Below, piece by piece: positions 29,994 to 38,943 of a DNA stretch of 50,717 nucleotides. The position numbers were made by a program, and so were the translations under genes. The notes under the pieces are model-generated. The model saw only the letters and a list, made by a program, of their open reading frames with translations. It did not search any database and was not told the DNA's origin. Positions within the stretch are counted from its first letter, which is position 1. Each line of letters opens with the position of its first letter. This stretch comes from Actinomycetaceae bacterium (GTDB taxonomy: Bacteria > Actinomycetota > Actinomycetes > Actinomycetales > Actinomycetaceae). The DNA lies in assembly GCA_030532245.1 (NCBI GenBank), contig JAUNLN010000013.1, positions 1 through 50,717 of the forward strand. Direction: 5' to 3'.

Positions 29994-31051
29994 CGCGCGC
30001 TCTCGCCTTCGCTCGCCTCGGCGGGCTCCGCGTTGTCGGGTGCTTCGAGCCAGGCGCGGATTTGGCGCTTCCATTTCGCCTTGTTGGAGGGGGAGGCGAG
30101 TGAGGCGTCGATGGAGCTGGCGGCTAGTTGTGCGAGCTCGGCGTCGCTGAAGCCAACGTTGCGGGCGAATTCGTATTGGTCGAGGAGGCGTGAGCGGAAC
30201 AGGAGGGGGTCGTCGGCGCCAAGTGCGATGGTGGCGCCGGCGTTGAACATTTTGCGAAGCGGAACTTGGTCGAGGTCGGGGAAGACACCGAGGGAGACGT
30301 TGGATGCGGGGCACACTTCGAACGCGATTTCGGCGTCGACGAGGCGCGCGAGCAGTTCGGGGTCTTCGGAGGCGCGCACGCCGTGTCCGAGGCGCGCGGG
30401 CTTTAGGTGGGTGACGACGTCGCGCACGTGTTCGGGGCCGAGGAGTTCGCCGCCGTGGGGTACTCCGGCGAGTCCGGCGCGCCTCGCGATGCGGAAGGCG
30501 AGGGAGAATTGGGAGGTGTCGCCCGCGGTTTCGTCGTTGGAGAGGCCGAAGGCGACGACTTCGCCGGGCTGGTCGCCGGCGTATTGGCTGGCGAGGCGGG
30601 CGAGGGTGCGCGCGTCGAGTGGGTGTTTCATGCGGGAGGCGGCGACGATGACGGCTACCTGAACGCCGGTGGCGGCGGTTGCGAGCCGCGCTTCGTCGAG
30701 CACGATTTCGAGTGCGGGCGTGAGTCCGCCGACCCAGGGCGCGTATGAGGTGGGGTCTACCTGTATTTCGAGTCGTACGGAGCCTTCGCGGGCGTCGTCT
30801 TCGGCGGCTTCGCGGATGATGCGGCGCATCACTTCTTCGGTGCGTACGAGGGCGCGGGCGGAGTCGTAGGAGCGTTGGAAGCGGAACCAGCCGCGCGCGC
30901 CGGCGGGTACGCGCATGGGGTCGGTTTCGAGGAGGTGCCCGGGCAGCCTGACCCTTTGTTTTTGCGCGAGTTCGATCATGGTCGCGGGCCGCATTGCGCC
31001 TGTGAAGTGCAGGTGCAAATGTGCTTTGGGTAGGGCTGCTAGGTCTTTCAT
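29990..31051 (-). CDS. add: adenosine deaminase family protein
   Basis: 353 residues. Metal-binding HLHLH is at residues 11-15, in the form HLHLHFTGAMRP seen in the actinobacterial branch (most relatives have HLDG). VPHGGELLGPEHV holds the next His and the catalytic Glu, LGHGVRASEDPELL the following His, and LGADDPLLF the Asp pair. It would deaminate adenosine to inosine in purine salvage, and is presumably cytosolic. Adenine or a modified nucleoside is an alternative substrate. The coupled downstream gene is the double hydrolase. Confidence 0.85.
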   Translation of the reverse strand: MKDLAALPKAHLHLHFTGAMRPATMIELAQKQRVRLPGHLLETDPMRVPAGARGWFRFQRSYDSARALVRTEEVMRRIIREAAEDDAREGSVRLEIQVDPTSYAPWVGGLTPALEIVLDEARLATAATGVQVAVIVAASRMKHPLDARTLARLASQYAGDQPGEVVAFGLSNDETAGDTSQFSLAFRIARRAGLAGVPHGGELLGPEHVRDVVTHLKPARLGHGVRASEDPELLARLVDAEIAFEVCPASNVSLGVFPDLDQVPLRKMFNAGATIALGADDPLLFRSRLLDQYEFARNVGFSDAELAQLAASSIDASLASPSNKAKWKRQIRAWLEAPDNAEPAEASEGESAR

Positions 31052-31108
31052 GTTTAAAGTGTTCCACGAAACTTAGAGAAACTCCCAGCCTTGTGGTGGT
31101 ATTAGGGG

Positions 31109-32443
31109 GTGATTCCTCATCGTAGGCTTGTGAGTTTTATGACGGGCACGGGCGCGCTGCCGCTGATTCGCGCGGCATTGCAGTCTGCTCCGGCTATTTC
31201 GCCGGCTTCTCTTGCTCCGGGTTACCGTTTTTTGGCTGACTTTGAGGTCGCTTCGTGGAGTGTGGTTTCTACGCATGCTCGCCCGAATGCGGGGGTTTCG
31301 ACCGTGTATCGGGTGAATTTGGAGAAGCGTGGGCAGCGCGTGCAGGTGTTGGCGGTGGCGTCGACGGAGAAGGTTGCTCGCGGTAGGGCGAGGGCGCTTC
31401 GCGCGGATCCTGCGGCGATCGCGCCGGAGGCGGGTGAGGTGGATCCGATCCCGATTAGTGTCTGGACTCTTCCGCTTGACCCCGCTTTGCCCGGCCTCGC
31501 GTGGGCGAGTGACGCAAACGCGGTTGGCGCTCAGCTCGGTCTTTCGAATCCGCGTCTTAAAACGGTTGTTTACCGGCCGACGAGGCGCGCGGTTGTGCGC
31601 GTGAGTGAGGGGAAGACTCCGCGCGCGTGGATCAAGGTGCTTCGCCCGGAGGGGGAGGAGGCGCTTCGCAATGTACTGGCCGCGCTGGAGGGCTCTAGTT
31701 TCCCGTACGCGCGCGAGTTGGAGGTGGCAGCTCCGGGAGTGGTGGTGCAACGCCACGGGGAGGGAACGCCGCTTGCAAACCTGATTTCGCGCGAGCCGCA
31801 TCGGGCAGCGAAAATGTTTCCGCAGATTAAGGGCGTGCTGGATGATCTGCCGGGGGAGGTCGCGCAGCTGCCGCGGCACAGCACGTGGACCGACAGGCGC
31901 GAGCACTACGCTTCGGCCTTCTCGGCGTCGTTTCCCGATCTTGAGCCGGCCGCTCGGCGTTTGGTGCGCACAATCGACAGGCTTTTAAGCCCCGGTGGGC
32001 AGTTGGTGCCGACGCACGGCGACCTGTTCGAAGCGAATCTGCTCACGCAAGACGGCAGAATCTCGACCGTGCTCGACCTGGACTCGCTCGGGCCGGGCAC
32101 TCGCGCCGATGATTACGCGTGCCTCCTCGCGCACGTCTCCGTGCTTCCGTTCCTCTCCCCGTCGCGCTGGGTTGAGGCGAAACCGACCGAACCGTGGCGC
32201 ACGCGCCTCGACCAGTTCCTGCCGGGCAAGCGCTGCGCCTCCTATCCGGAGTCTGAAACCGTGCTGGAGGCGTGGCGTCTGTTCGCCCAGCGCGAGGTGG
32301 ATCCGGCGGACCTGTATGCGCGCTGCGCTGCCGTCACGCTTTCGCTCGCGGCTTCGACGTCGCTTGAGTTTGGTGAGGAGGAGGCTCGCGCGCGTTTTGC
32401 AAGGGCGCAGTGGTGGGCGAGTCTCGCGGAGGAGCACGCCTGA
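31109..32443 (+). CDS. phosphotransferase (APH/choline-kinase fold) protein
   Basis: 444 residues from GTG 31109; an ATG at 31139 is also possible and neither start has a convincing ribosome site. The catalytic loop VPTHGDLFEANLL (His303-Gly-Asp) and the metal-binding VLDLDSLGPGTRADDYA are diagnostic of the aminoglycoside-phosphotransferase-like kinase fold. The N-terminal 150 residues are not recognised beyond the nucleotide-binding lobe. The family phosphorylates many small molecules; nothing here points to drug resistance. It is divergent from the adenosine deaminase gene by under 60 bp. Confidence 0.75.
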   Translation: MIPHRRLVSFMTGTGALPLIRAALQSAPAISPASLAPGYRFLADFEVASWSVVSTHARPNAGVSTVYRVNLEKRGQRVQVLAVASTEKVARGRARALRADPAAIAPEAGEVDPIPISVWTLPLDPALPGLAWASDANAVGAQLGLSNPRLKTVVYRPTRRAVVRVSEGKTPRAWIKVLRPEGEEALRNVLAALEGSSFPYARELEVAAPGVVVQRHGEGTPLANLISREPHRAAKMFPQIKGVLDDLPGEVAQLPRHSTWTDRREHYASAFSASFPDLEPAARRLVRTIDRLLSPGGQLVPTHGDLFEANLLTQDGRISTVLDLDSLGPGTRADDYACLLAHVSVLPFLSPSRWVEAKPTEPWRTRLDQFLPGKRCASYPESETVLEAWRLFAQREVDPADLYARCAAVTLSLAASTSLEFGEEEARARFARAQWWASLAEEHA

Positions 32444-32455
32444 GCTGACGGCACA

Positions 32456-32491
32456 AAAGTGGGGACGCACACCGCTGCGCGTCCCCACTTT
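32456..32491. terminator. bidirectional terminator between convergent genes
   Basis: A 13-bp perfect stem (32456-32468 with 32479-32491) starting with AAA and ending with TTT, placed between the phosphotransferase gene and the convergent lipase-like gene, so it can serve both strands. Confidence 0.85.
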
Positions 32492-32501
32492 GGTTTGTCG
32501 T

Positions 32502-33329
32502 TTAGTCGAGCGTCTTCATGGCTTCGTCGCGTAGAACGCCGAGCATCCACATGTTCATCGTTTCCATGAGCATGCGGTTCACGTGCGGTTCGTTGAACAC
32601 TTCGTGGCGGGCGCCGGGAACTTCGATCATTTCGACGGGCGCACCGTTTTGGCGTGCTTTGTCTGCGAATTCCCAGGAGGCGCGCGGCATGGCGAGGGTG
32701 TCGTCGGAGCCGTGGAAGATGACGAGCGGGTTCTTCCACTTGTCTGCGCGATCTAGGGTTTCGAGGCCCTGGAGCATCATGGTTGCCGCGGTGATTGCGG
32801 GTACGCGGCCCGTGTAGTTGAGCGGATCGTTCTTGTAGTCTTCAACGACTTGCGGGTCGTGGGAGACGGCGTTCGGGTCGAGCTCGGCGGTGGGTAGGCC
32901 CTTGGGGAATTTGAGGGCGGCTTTCGCCACTTTGCGTACGATTTCGGGATCCATGCCGCCGGCGCCGTCGAATGCGGGGCCGGAGAGCACTACGCCCGTA
33001 ACGCCCGCGGGGCGAATGAGGTTGGAGGCGGCTGTAATCACGCCGCCCATGGAGTGCCCGAAGAGGAAGAGCTCTTTGGTGCGCATGATGGAGCGGAGCT
33101 GTTCGCGTGCTTCGAGGTGGTCTTTGATGAGTTGCCCGACGTCTACTTTGGCGCGGGGGCCGGGCGCGGTGCCGTGGCCGTACTGGTCGTAGGTGTATAC
33201 GTCGAAGCCGCCTTCGACGAGGTATTTGACGACGTGCGCGTAGCGTCCTTGGTGTTCCGCGTAGCCGTGGAGGATGAGTACGGATGCCTTGGGGTCGTCC
33301 GCCAGATGCTTAATTAGTTCAGCTTTCAT
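32502..33329 (-). CDS. monoacylglycerol-lipase-like alpha/beta hydrolase
   Basis: 275 residues from ATG 33329; a 19-residue upstream extension has no homology-like content. Features are VLILHGYAEHQGRYAHV, the oxyanion-hole region, GHSMGG at 91-96 with Ser93 as nucleophile, the acid in FHGSDDTLAMP and the histidine in PGARHEVFNE. This order is that of the serine-aminopeptidase/monoglyceride-lipase family (Rv0183-like). It probably releases fatty acid from monoacylglycerol; a lysophospholipase activity is an alternative. It is a single gene, divergent from the symporter. Confidence 0.82.
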   Translation of the reverse strand: MKAELIKHLADDPKASVLILHGYAEHQGRYAHVVKYLVEGGFDVYTYDQYGHGTAPGPRAKVDVGQLIKDHLEAREQLRSIMRTKELFLFGHSMGGVITAASNLIRPAGVTGVVLSGPAFDGAGGMDPEIVRKVAKAALKFPKGLPTAELDPNAVSHDPQVVEDYKNDPLNYTGRVPAITAATMMLQGLETLDRADKWKNPLVIFHGSDDTLAMPRASWEFADKARQNGAPVEMIEVPGARHEVFNEPHVNRMLMETMNMWMLGVLRDEAMKTLD

Positions 33330-33474
33330 GACGTTAAGTGTTTCAGATTTCACCGCGGATCGCGCGTGCTTGTGCCCACAATTCACGGTTTTGGGTTTTG
33401 AACTGTGAGACGGGTAGTAGACGGTTTGCGCCTTGGTGGGTACCTTTTACTCACCATCAACGAAGAAGGTCCAA

Positions 33475-34878
33475 ATGCTACAGCAAACATTCGAAAGCAT
33501 ATCTTCCGTCTTGTGGGGACCTTTCGTCCTCATCCCACTTCTTTTGGGGACGGGTCTTTACCTGACGATTCGTCTGGGTGGCCTCCAGTTCCGGATGCTT
33601 GTCCCGGCGATGAAGCTCGCGTTCGTCAAGCGGTCGGATACCGGTGCCGGTTCTGATCTTGAGGGCGACATTTCGCACTACCAGGCTTTGACGACCGCAC
33701 TGGCTGCCACGGTTGGTGTGGGCAATATTGCCGGTGTGGCTACGGCTATTCATATTGGAGGTCCTGGCGCTGTCTTTTGGATGTGGGTGACGGGCCTTGT
33801 TGGTATGGCTTCGAAGTACGCGGAGGCGTTCATGGGGTCGCGCTATCGCACGAAGGATGCGAATGGTGAGATTTCGGGTGGCCCGCAGTATTACCTTGAG
33901 CATGCGCCGAAGAATAAGACGTTCGGTAAGGTGCTTGCGATTTCGTTTGCGATCTTTGCGACTTTGGCGTCGTTCGGTATTGGCAATATGACTCAGTCGA
34001 ACGCGGTTGCGGGCCAGTTGCAGGCGTCGTTTGGTTGGGATCCGACTCTTGTGGGTCTGATCATGGCGATTGCTGTGGCGGCGGTTTTGATTGGCGGTAT
34101 TAAGTCGATTGGTCGCGTGACGGCTGCGTTTGTGCCGTTCATGATTGTCCTTTACGTGGGTGGCGCGCTCGTGATCTTGGCACTTAACGCGTCTGCGATT
34201 CCGGCGGCTCTTGCGATGATTGTGAAGGATGCGTTCACGGGCACGGCTGCGACGGGCGGTTTTGTCGGTTCGGTGTTCTTGATTGCGCTTCAGTACGGTG
34301 TCGCGCGAGGCATCTTCTCTAACGAGTCGGGCATGGGTTCGGCCGCTATTGCGGCGGCTGCTGCGAAGACGCGTCACCCGGTTCGCCAGGGTTTGGTTTC
34401 GATGACGCAGACGTTTATCGACACGATCATCGTTGTGACGATGACGGCTCTCGTGATCGTTGTAACGGGTGCGTGGGAGACGGGCATTGATGGTGCTCCT
34501 CTTACCGCGGAGGCGTTTTCTATCGGCTTCCCTGGCACGCAGGGCCACTTCATTGTGGCGGTGTCGGTGGTGTTCTTCGCTTTCTCCACGGTTTTGGGGT
34601 GGGCGTACTACGGTGAACGCTCAACGGAGCGCCTGGTTGGTGTTAAGGGCGTGAAGATCTACAGGCTTTTGTTCACGATCGGCGTGTTTGTCGGTGCGGT
34701 TACGGAGCTGAAGGCCGTGTGGGCGTTCTCAGACATGATGAACGCGCTCATGGCTCTTCCGAACCTACTCGGTTTGCTCCTCGCGTCCGGTCTCATTGTT
34801 CGTGAGACGAAGGCGTACCTGGAGAAGGATCCGACGCTCATGGAGGCGGTCGACTTTGACGATCCCAACTGGAAGTAG
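33475..34878 (+). CDS. alanine/glycine:sodium symporter (AGCS family)
   Basis: 467 residues from ATG 33475, preferred because AAGAAGG lies six bases before; an in-frame TTG at 33433 would add 14 polar residues. ATVGVGNIAGVATAIHIGGP and GPGAVFWMWVTGLVGMASKY are the AGCS signature, and ARGIFSNESGMGSAAIAAAA is the second conserved block. About 11 hydrophobic helices. It takes up alanine or glycine with Na+ (or H+). No amino-acid catabolic gene is next to it, but the convergent gene is an aminotransferase. Confidence 0.92.
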   Translation: MLQQTFESISSVLWGPFVLIPLLLGTGLYLTIRLGGLQFRMLVPAMKLAFVKRSDTGAGSDLEGDISHYQALTTALAATVGVGNIAGVATAIHIGGPGAVFWMWVTGLVGMASKYAEAFMGSRYRTKDANGEISGGPQYYLEHAPKNKTFGKVLAISFAIFATLASFGIGNMTQSNAVAGQLQASFGWDPTLVGLIMAIAVAAVLIGGIKSIGRVTAAFVPFMIVLYVGGALVILALNASAIPAALAMIVKDAFTGTAATGGFVGSVFLIALQYGVARGIFSNESGMGSAAIAAAAAKTRHPVRQGLVSMTQTFIDTIIVVTMTALVIVVTGAWETGIDGAPLTAEAFSIGFPGTQGHFIVAVSVVFFAFSTVLGWAYYGERSTERLVGVKGVKIYRLLFTIGVFVGAVTELKAVWAFSDMMNALMALPNLLGLLLASGLIVRETKAYLEKDPTLMEAVDFDDPNWK

Positions 34879-34907
34879 ACGCCCTGCAAAACGGGTGCGA
34901 ACCTAGA

Positions 34908-34944
34908 GCAAACCGCGCGCCCCAGGGGGAACCGCGCGGTTTGC
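34908..34944. terminator. hairpin between the symporter and aminotransferase genes
   Basis: A 12-bp perfect stem (34908-34919 with 34933-34944) between two convergent genes. There is no T-run on either side, so it may be a weak intrinsic terminator or an mRNA-end stabiliser. Confidence 0.55.
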
Positions 34945-34951
34945 GTCGGTA

Positions 34952-36160
34952 CTAGTTGGATCCGTTGATGAGGTTCTTGATACGGGTGACGCCCTCGACG
35001 AGGTCGTCGTCGCCAAGTGCGTAGGAAAGGCGAATGTAGCCGCTCGGGCCAAACGCCTCACCGGGAACTACGGCGACTTCCGCCTCGTTCAAAATGACTT
35101 CGGCGAGGTCTGCCGACGAGGTGATCTTCTTGCCGGCAATCTCGCGGCCGATCACGCCTTCGACGGATGCGTAGCAGTAGAACGCGCCCTTCGGGGTGGG
35201 CACTTCGAAGCCATCGATTTCGCTCAGTAGTTCGACCATCTTCTTGCGGCGACGGTCAAATGCCTGGCGCATTTCCTCAACCGCGGTGAGGTCGCCGGAG
35301 ACTGCGGCGAGTGCGGCGCGCTGAGCCACGTTGCACACGTTGGAGGTGAGGTGCGACTGGAAGTTAGCGGCAGCCTTGATCACGTCGGCGGGGCCGATCA
35401 TCCAGCCCACGCGCCAGCCGGTCATCGCGTAGGTTTTCGCCACACCGTTCATCACGATGATGCGGTCGGCGAGTTCGGGCACGAGCGCCTGCAGGTGCAC
35501 GGGCTCGGCGTCGTCGTAGAGGAGGTGTTCGTAGATCTCGTCGGAGAGCACCCAAATGTCGTTTTCGAGTGCCCATTCGCCGATCGCCTTGGCCTCTTCG
35601 GGGGTGTAGACCGCGCCGGTGGGGTTGGAGGGCGAGCAGAAGAGGAGGGCTTTGGTGCGTTCGGTGCGGGCGGCTTCGAGCTGCTCGACGGTCACCTTGT
35701 AGTCCTGCTCTGCGGAGGCGAACACCTCAACCGGGGTGCCGCCCGCGAGGGTGATCGCCTCGGGGTAGGTGGTCCAGTAGGGGGCGGGGAGGAGTACTTC
35801 GTCGCCGGGGTCTACTACGGACGCGAATGCTTGGAAAACCGCCTGCTTGCCGCCGTTGGTGACGAGAATGTTCGCTTCGGGATCAACTTCGATACCGGAG
35901 TCGCGCAGGGTTTTCGCTGCGATTGCGCGGCGTAGTTCGGGCAGGCCCTTGTTCGCCGTGTACTTGTGCATCGCCGGTTCGCGTACGGCCTCGGCCGCCG
36001 CTTCGACGATGTAGTCGGGGGTGGGGAAGTCGGGTTCGCCGGCGCCAAACCCGATTACGGGGCGTCCGGCTGCCTTCATTTCCTTGGCGCGGTTGGAGAC
36101 CGCGAGCGTTGCGGATGGTGCGATGGCACCTAGTCGTTTGGAAACTCGATTTTTACTCAC
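34952..36160 (-). CDS. aspartate-type aminotransferase (class I, PLP)
   Basis: 402 residues. The PLP-binding lysine is Lys242 in [34 protein letters not shown] and [17 protein letters not shown] are the subgroup I-gamma motifs common to Bacillus- and Thermus-type aspartate aminotransferases. It interconverts aspartate and oxaloacetate; prephenate or alanine as substrate cannot be excluded. The ATG at 36160 has no strong ribosome site. It is transcribed away from tRNA-Trp. Confidence 0.9.
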   Translation of the reverse strand: MSKNRVSKRLGAIAPSATLAVSNRAKEMKAAGRPVIGFGAGEPDFPTPDYIVEAAAEAVREPAMHKYTANKGLPELRRAIAAKTLRDSGIEVDPEANILVTNGGKQAVFQAFASVVDPGDEVLLPAPYWTTYPEAITLAGGTPVEVFASAEQDYKVTVEQLEAARTERTKALLFCSPSNPTGAVYTPEEAKAIGEWALENDIWVLSDEIYEHLLYDDAEPVHLQALVPELADRIIVMNGVAKTYAMTGWRVGWMIGPADVIKAAANFQSHLTSNVCNVAQRAALAAVSGDLTAVEEMRQAFDRRRKKMVELLSEIDGFEVPTPKGAFYCYASVEGVIGREIAGKKITSSADLAEVILNEAEVAVVPGEAFGPSGYIRLSYALGDDDLVEGVTRIKNLINGSN

Positions 36161-36280
36161 GTGTAAAGCCTAAGCTGATTCTTTCGCGCGAGATAGCGGA
36201 TATCGGGAAATGATACGTACTTCTTTGGGGGAGACATTTTCTGTTGCCTCTGCCACAATATGCTGTTGAGGGGTAAGCAG

Positions 36281-36311
36281 TTGGACTTGGTGGCCCGATT
36301 GTGGTTACACT
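36281..36311 (+). promoter_or_regulatory. candidate promoter of tRNA-Trp/secE
   Basis: TTGGAC (36281-36286) and TACACT (36306-36311), spaced 19 bp. The spacing is at the upper limit. Transcription would begin near 36318, some 26 nt before the tRNA. Confidence 0.35.
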
Positions 36312-36343
36312 TGACGTCGCACATGTTCGACCAACATGGGCGT

Positions 36344-36416
36344 AGGGCAGTGGCGCAATTGGTAGCGCACCGGTCTCCAAAACCGGCGGTTGTGGGTTCG
36401 AGTCCCGCCTGCCCTG
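36344..36416 (+). tRNA. tRNA-Trp (CCA)
   Basis: 73 nt. Acceptor AGGGCAG pairs with CTGCCCT, the anticodon loop CTCCAAA gives CCA, and the T-loop is TTCGAGT. It lies 36 bp before secE, the classical bacterial order. The 3' CCA end is not encoded. Confidence 0.97.
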
Positions 36417-36452
36417 CTCCGTGTAGGTAAGACCAGGAAGGGCTGAAGGAAG

Positions 36453-36698
36453 ATGGCAAACCAGCCTTCAACATCGCCTTCGAGCAACGAGAACGTCCAT
36501 GATGATCTCAACATCTTCGGGCGTATCGTGCTTTTCGTCCGCCAGGTTATCGCCGAGCTTAAGAAGGTCGTGTGGCCCGGTAAAGAAGAGTGGTGGACCT
36601 ACTTCCTAGTCGTCCTAGTCTTCGTGGGCGCGATCATGGCGTTCACCGGCCTGCTTGATCTGGCGTTCGGCCAGCTGAGCGTCTGGATTTTTGGATAG
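36453..36698 (+). CDS. secE: preprotein translocase subunit SecE
   Basis: 81 residues with one C-terminal membrane helix (about 52-75). VRQVIAELKKVVWPGKEEWW is the conserved amphipathic SecE motif. The protein clamps SecY in the translocon. GAAGGAAG lies just before the ATG. A hairpin with T-run separates it from nusG, which may divide the usual secE-nusG unit. Confidence 0.96.
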   Translation: MANQPSTSPSSNENVHDDLNIFGRIVLFVRQVIAELKKVVWPGKEEWWTYFLVVLVFVGAIMAFTGLLDLAFGQLSVWIFG

Positions 36699-36736
36699 TA
36701 AAACTCCAGTTTTTGCAGTAAACTAAACCCGTATTC

Positions 36737-36773
36737 AACACACCCGAGGTCACCGACCAGGGTGTGTTACTTT
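36737..36773 (+). terminator. hairpin plus T-run between secE and nusG
   Basis: AACACACCC (36737-36745) pairs with GGGTGTGTT (36760-36768), loop 14 nt, followed by ACTTTTT. It resembles a moderate intrinsic terminator or attenuator, so nusG may be partly uncoupled from secE. Confidence 0.6.
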
Positions 36774-36823
36774 TTATCGCCCGTATTTGAAACGCCGTAT
36801 CGCGCGTTTGAGGAGGTCCGCAA

Positions 36824-37555
36824 GTGGATCAAGAAAATATTGACGAGGTCGTACCTGCCGAAGACTCGGCAGAGGACACCGCGGCTGCTGAAGACACGGC
36901 CCAGGATGCCGCGCCCGCGGAGGAGCCGGCAGAGGCCGCAACGCCCGAGGTTGTCGACCCGATTGAAGAAAAGCGCGAAGAACTCTCCGTGCTCCCCGGT
37001 GACTGGTATGTCATCCACTCCTACTCCGGCCACGAGCGCCGCGTGAAGGCCAACCTCGAGCAGCGCATCCAGTCGCAAAACGCTGAGGACTGGATCTACC
37101 AGGTTGAGGTCCCCATGGAGACCGTTACCGAACTAACCAAGGGCGGCAAGAAGAAGCAGGTAGACCGTGTTCGTATTCCGGGCTACGTCCTCGTACGCAT
37201 GGAAATGAACGAAAAATCTTGGCGCGTCGTAAAGGAAACCCCGGCTGTAACTGGCTTCGTGGGTGATGCGCGCGACCCGGTCCCGCTATACCTCGACGAG
37301 GTCGTCAACATGCTCGCTCCCATGTGGCAGGCGAAGGCCGACCAGGTGGAAGCCGCTGCCGCGGTTATTACCCCGCCGGCAATCACGTTCAAGGTTGGCG
37401 AATCTGTAACGGTTACGGACGGCCCGTTCGAAAACATGCCCGCCACCGTTTCGGAGGTCATCCCCGAGCAGCGCAAGCTGACCGTGTCGATCATGATCTT
37501 CGAGCGTGAAACTCCGATCGAACTTACCTTCGATCAGGTCGAGAAAATCGACTAA
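36824..37555 (+). CDS. nusG: transcription elongation and termination factor NusG
   Basis: 243 residues. The first 60 are an acidic, Ala/Glu/Asp/Thr-rich extension, usual in actinobacteria. The NGN domain follows ([20 protein letters not shown] onwards, with [12 protein letters not shown]), and the KOW domain ([20 protein letters not shown]) ends the protein. It binds the RNA polymerase clamp, and through KOW contacts Rho or S10. The start is GTG 36824, with GAGGAGG eight bases before. Confidence 0.97.
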   Translation: MDQENIDEVVPAEDSAEDTAAAEDTAQDAAPAEEPAEAATPEVVDPIEEKREELSVLPGDWYVIHSYSGHERRVKANLEQRIQSQNAEDWIYQVEVPMETVTELTKGGKKKQVDRVRIPGYVLVRMEMNEKSWRVVKETPAVTGFVGDARDPVPLYLDEVVNMLAPMWQAKADQVEAAAAVITPPAITFKVGESVTVTDGPFENMPATVSEVIPEQRKLTVSIMIFERETPIELTFDQVEKID

Positions 37556-37576
37556 CCACCTTCGCGGGTGATGTGT

Positions 37577-37608
37577 CCCACGCCGTCTGGATTTTCAGGC
37601 GGCGCGGG
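37577..37608 (+). terminator. strong hairpin between nusG and rplK
   Basis: Thirteen paired positions with one A-C mismatch (37577-37589 with 37596-37608), loop GATTTT. It is stable but lacks a T-run. With the 190-bp gap it suggests that rplK-rplA has its own promoter. A candidate is TTGTGT (37647-37652) with GATAGT (37669-37674), 16 bp apart. Confidence 0.45.
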
Positions 37609-37745
37609 CGTTATGATTATCGATCGTGCAGACTTTGGCACTATTTTGTGTTGCCTATTTACGCAACGGATAGTTACGGGGTCTGTGAACGCCGGTCACG
37701 CAACTTGCATGGCCGGAAACTAGACAAGTAAAAGGACCCATATTT

Positions 37746-38177
37746 ATGGCACCGAAGAAAAAGGTTGTCGGCCTGATTAAGCTCCAGATTCAGGCTGGCG
37801 CTGCTACCCCGGCTCCGCCGGTTGGCCCGGCACTTGGCCAGCACGGCGTGAACATTATGGAGTTCACGAAGGCTTACAACGCGGCTACGGAGTCCCAGCG
37901 CGGAAACATTATTCCGGTTGAGATCACCGTTTACGAAGACCGCTCGTTTACCTTCATCACGAAGACCCCGCCGGCAGCTCAGCTTATTAAGAAGGCTGCG
38001 GGCGTTGCGAAGGGTTCCGGCACTCCGCACACTGCGAAGGTCGGTTCGCTGACGGAAGCACAGGTTCGTGAGATCGCTGAGCTGAAGATGCAAGACCTGA
38101 ACGCGAACGATGTTGATGCTGCTATGAAGATCATTGCTGGCACCGCTCGTTCCATGGGAATCACGGTCGAGGCCTGA
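37746..38177 (+). CDS. rplK: 50S ribosomal protein L11
   Basis: 143 residues. The N-terminal Pro-rich [20 protein letters not shown] binds the thiostrepton region, and the C-terminal [20 protein letters not shown] is the RNA-binding helix. Translation of rplK-rplA is usually autoregulated by L1. Confidence 0.98.
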   Translation: MAPKKKVVGLIKLQIQAGAATPAPPVGPALGQHGVNIMEFTKAYNAATESQRGNIIPVEITVYEDRSFTFITKTPPAAQLIKKAAGVAKGSGTPHTAKVGSLTEAQVREIAELKMQDLNANDVDAAMKIIAGTARSMGITVEA

Positions 38178-38247
38178 TTCCACTTAAGTACACGTGGCAG
38201 GGCTAAAGCCGCCCATTCACACCACAACTGCAAGGAGAAAAGCAGAC

Positions 38248-38943
38248 ATGGCTACTCGTTCAAAGGCTTACCGCGCAGCGGCTGAGAAGATTCACCCGGG
38301 TGAGTCGTACGCTCCGCTCGACGCGATGCAGCTTGCTAAAGAAACTTCTACCACTAAGTTCGATGCGACCGTCGAGGTTATGTTCCGCCTGAGCGTGGAT
38401 CCTCGTAAGGCCGATCAGATGGTTCGTGGCACCGTCTCCCTTCCGCACGGCACCGGTAAGACCTCCAGGGTCCTGGTCTTCGCCGTTGGTGAGCGCGCTC
38501 AGGAGGCGCTTGACGCTGGCGCTGATGAGGTTGGCGGCGACGAACTGATCGCTAAGGTTCAGGGCGGCTACACCGATTTCGATGTTGCTGTTGCTACCCC
38601 GGACATGATGGGCAAGGTTGGTCGTCTTGGCCGCGTCCTCGGTCCGCGTGGTCTTATGCCGAACCCGAAGACCGGCACGGTCACGATGGATGTTGCGAAG
38701 GCTGTCAAGGAGATCAAGGGCGGTCGTATTGAGTTCCGCGTTGACAAGCACTCGAACCTCGCGTTCATCGTTGGCAAGACCAGCTTCACCGCTGAGCAGC
38801 TTGCTGAGAACTACCGCGCTGTCTTCGATGAGATTGTTCGCCTGAAGCCGGCTTCGGCTAAGGGCCGCTACATCAAGAAGGCTACGGTTTCGACCACGAT
38901 GGGTCCGGGCATCCCGCTAGAGGTTGTCACGAAGGCCAAGTAA
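38248..38943 (+). CDS. rplA: 50S ribosomal protein L1
   Basis: 231 residues from ATG 38248, with AAGGAGA 10 bases upstream; the extra 18 residues of the longer frame from 38194 are not family-like. [20 protein letters not shown] and the L1 core [20 protein letters not shown] support the call. L1 forms the mobile stalk at the E site and represses its own operon. Confidence 0.98.
   Translation: MATRSKAYRAAAEKIHPGESYAPLDAMQLAKETSTTKFDATVEVMFRLSVDPRKADQMVRGTVSLPHGTGKTSRVLVFAVGERAQEALDAGADEVGGDELIAKVQGGYTDFDVAVATPDMMGKVGRLGRVLGPRGLMPNPKTGTVTMDVAKAVKEIKGGRIEFRVDKHSNLAFIVGKTSFTAEQLAENYRAVFDEIVRLKPASAKGRYIKKATVSTTMGPGIPLEVVTKAK

Noticed and set aside
28419-31067. A single 882-codon minus-strand frame covering the hydrolase and the deaminase gene
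   Set aside because: Its first 358 codons are Arg/Pro/Thr-rich and lie in another frame of the well-supported adenosine deaminase gene. The real hydrolase starts at 29993.
32011-32100. Aminoglycoside resistance gene
   Set aside because: The HGD and DLD motifs show only the kinase fold; it has no closer likeness to any resistance enzyme and no resistance context.
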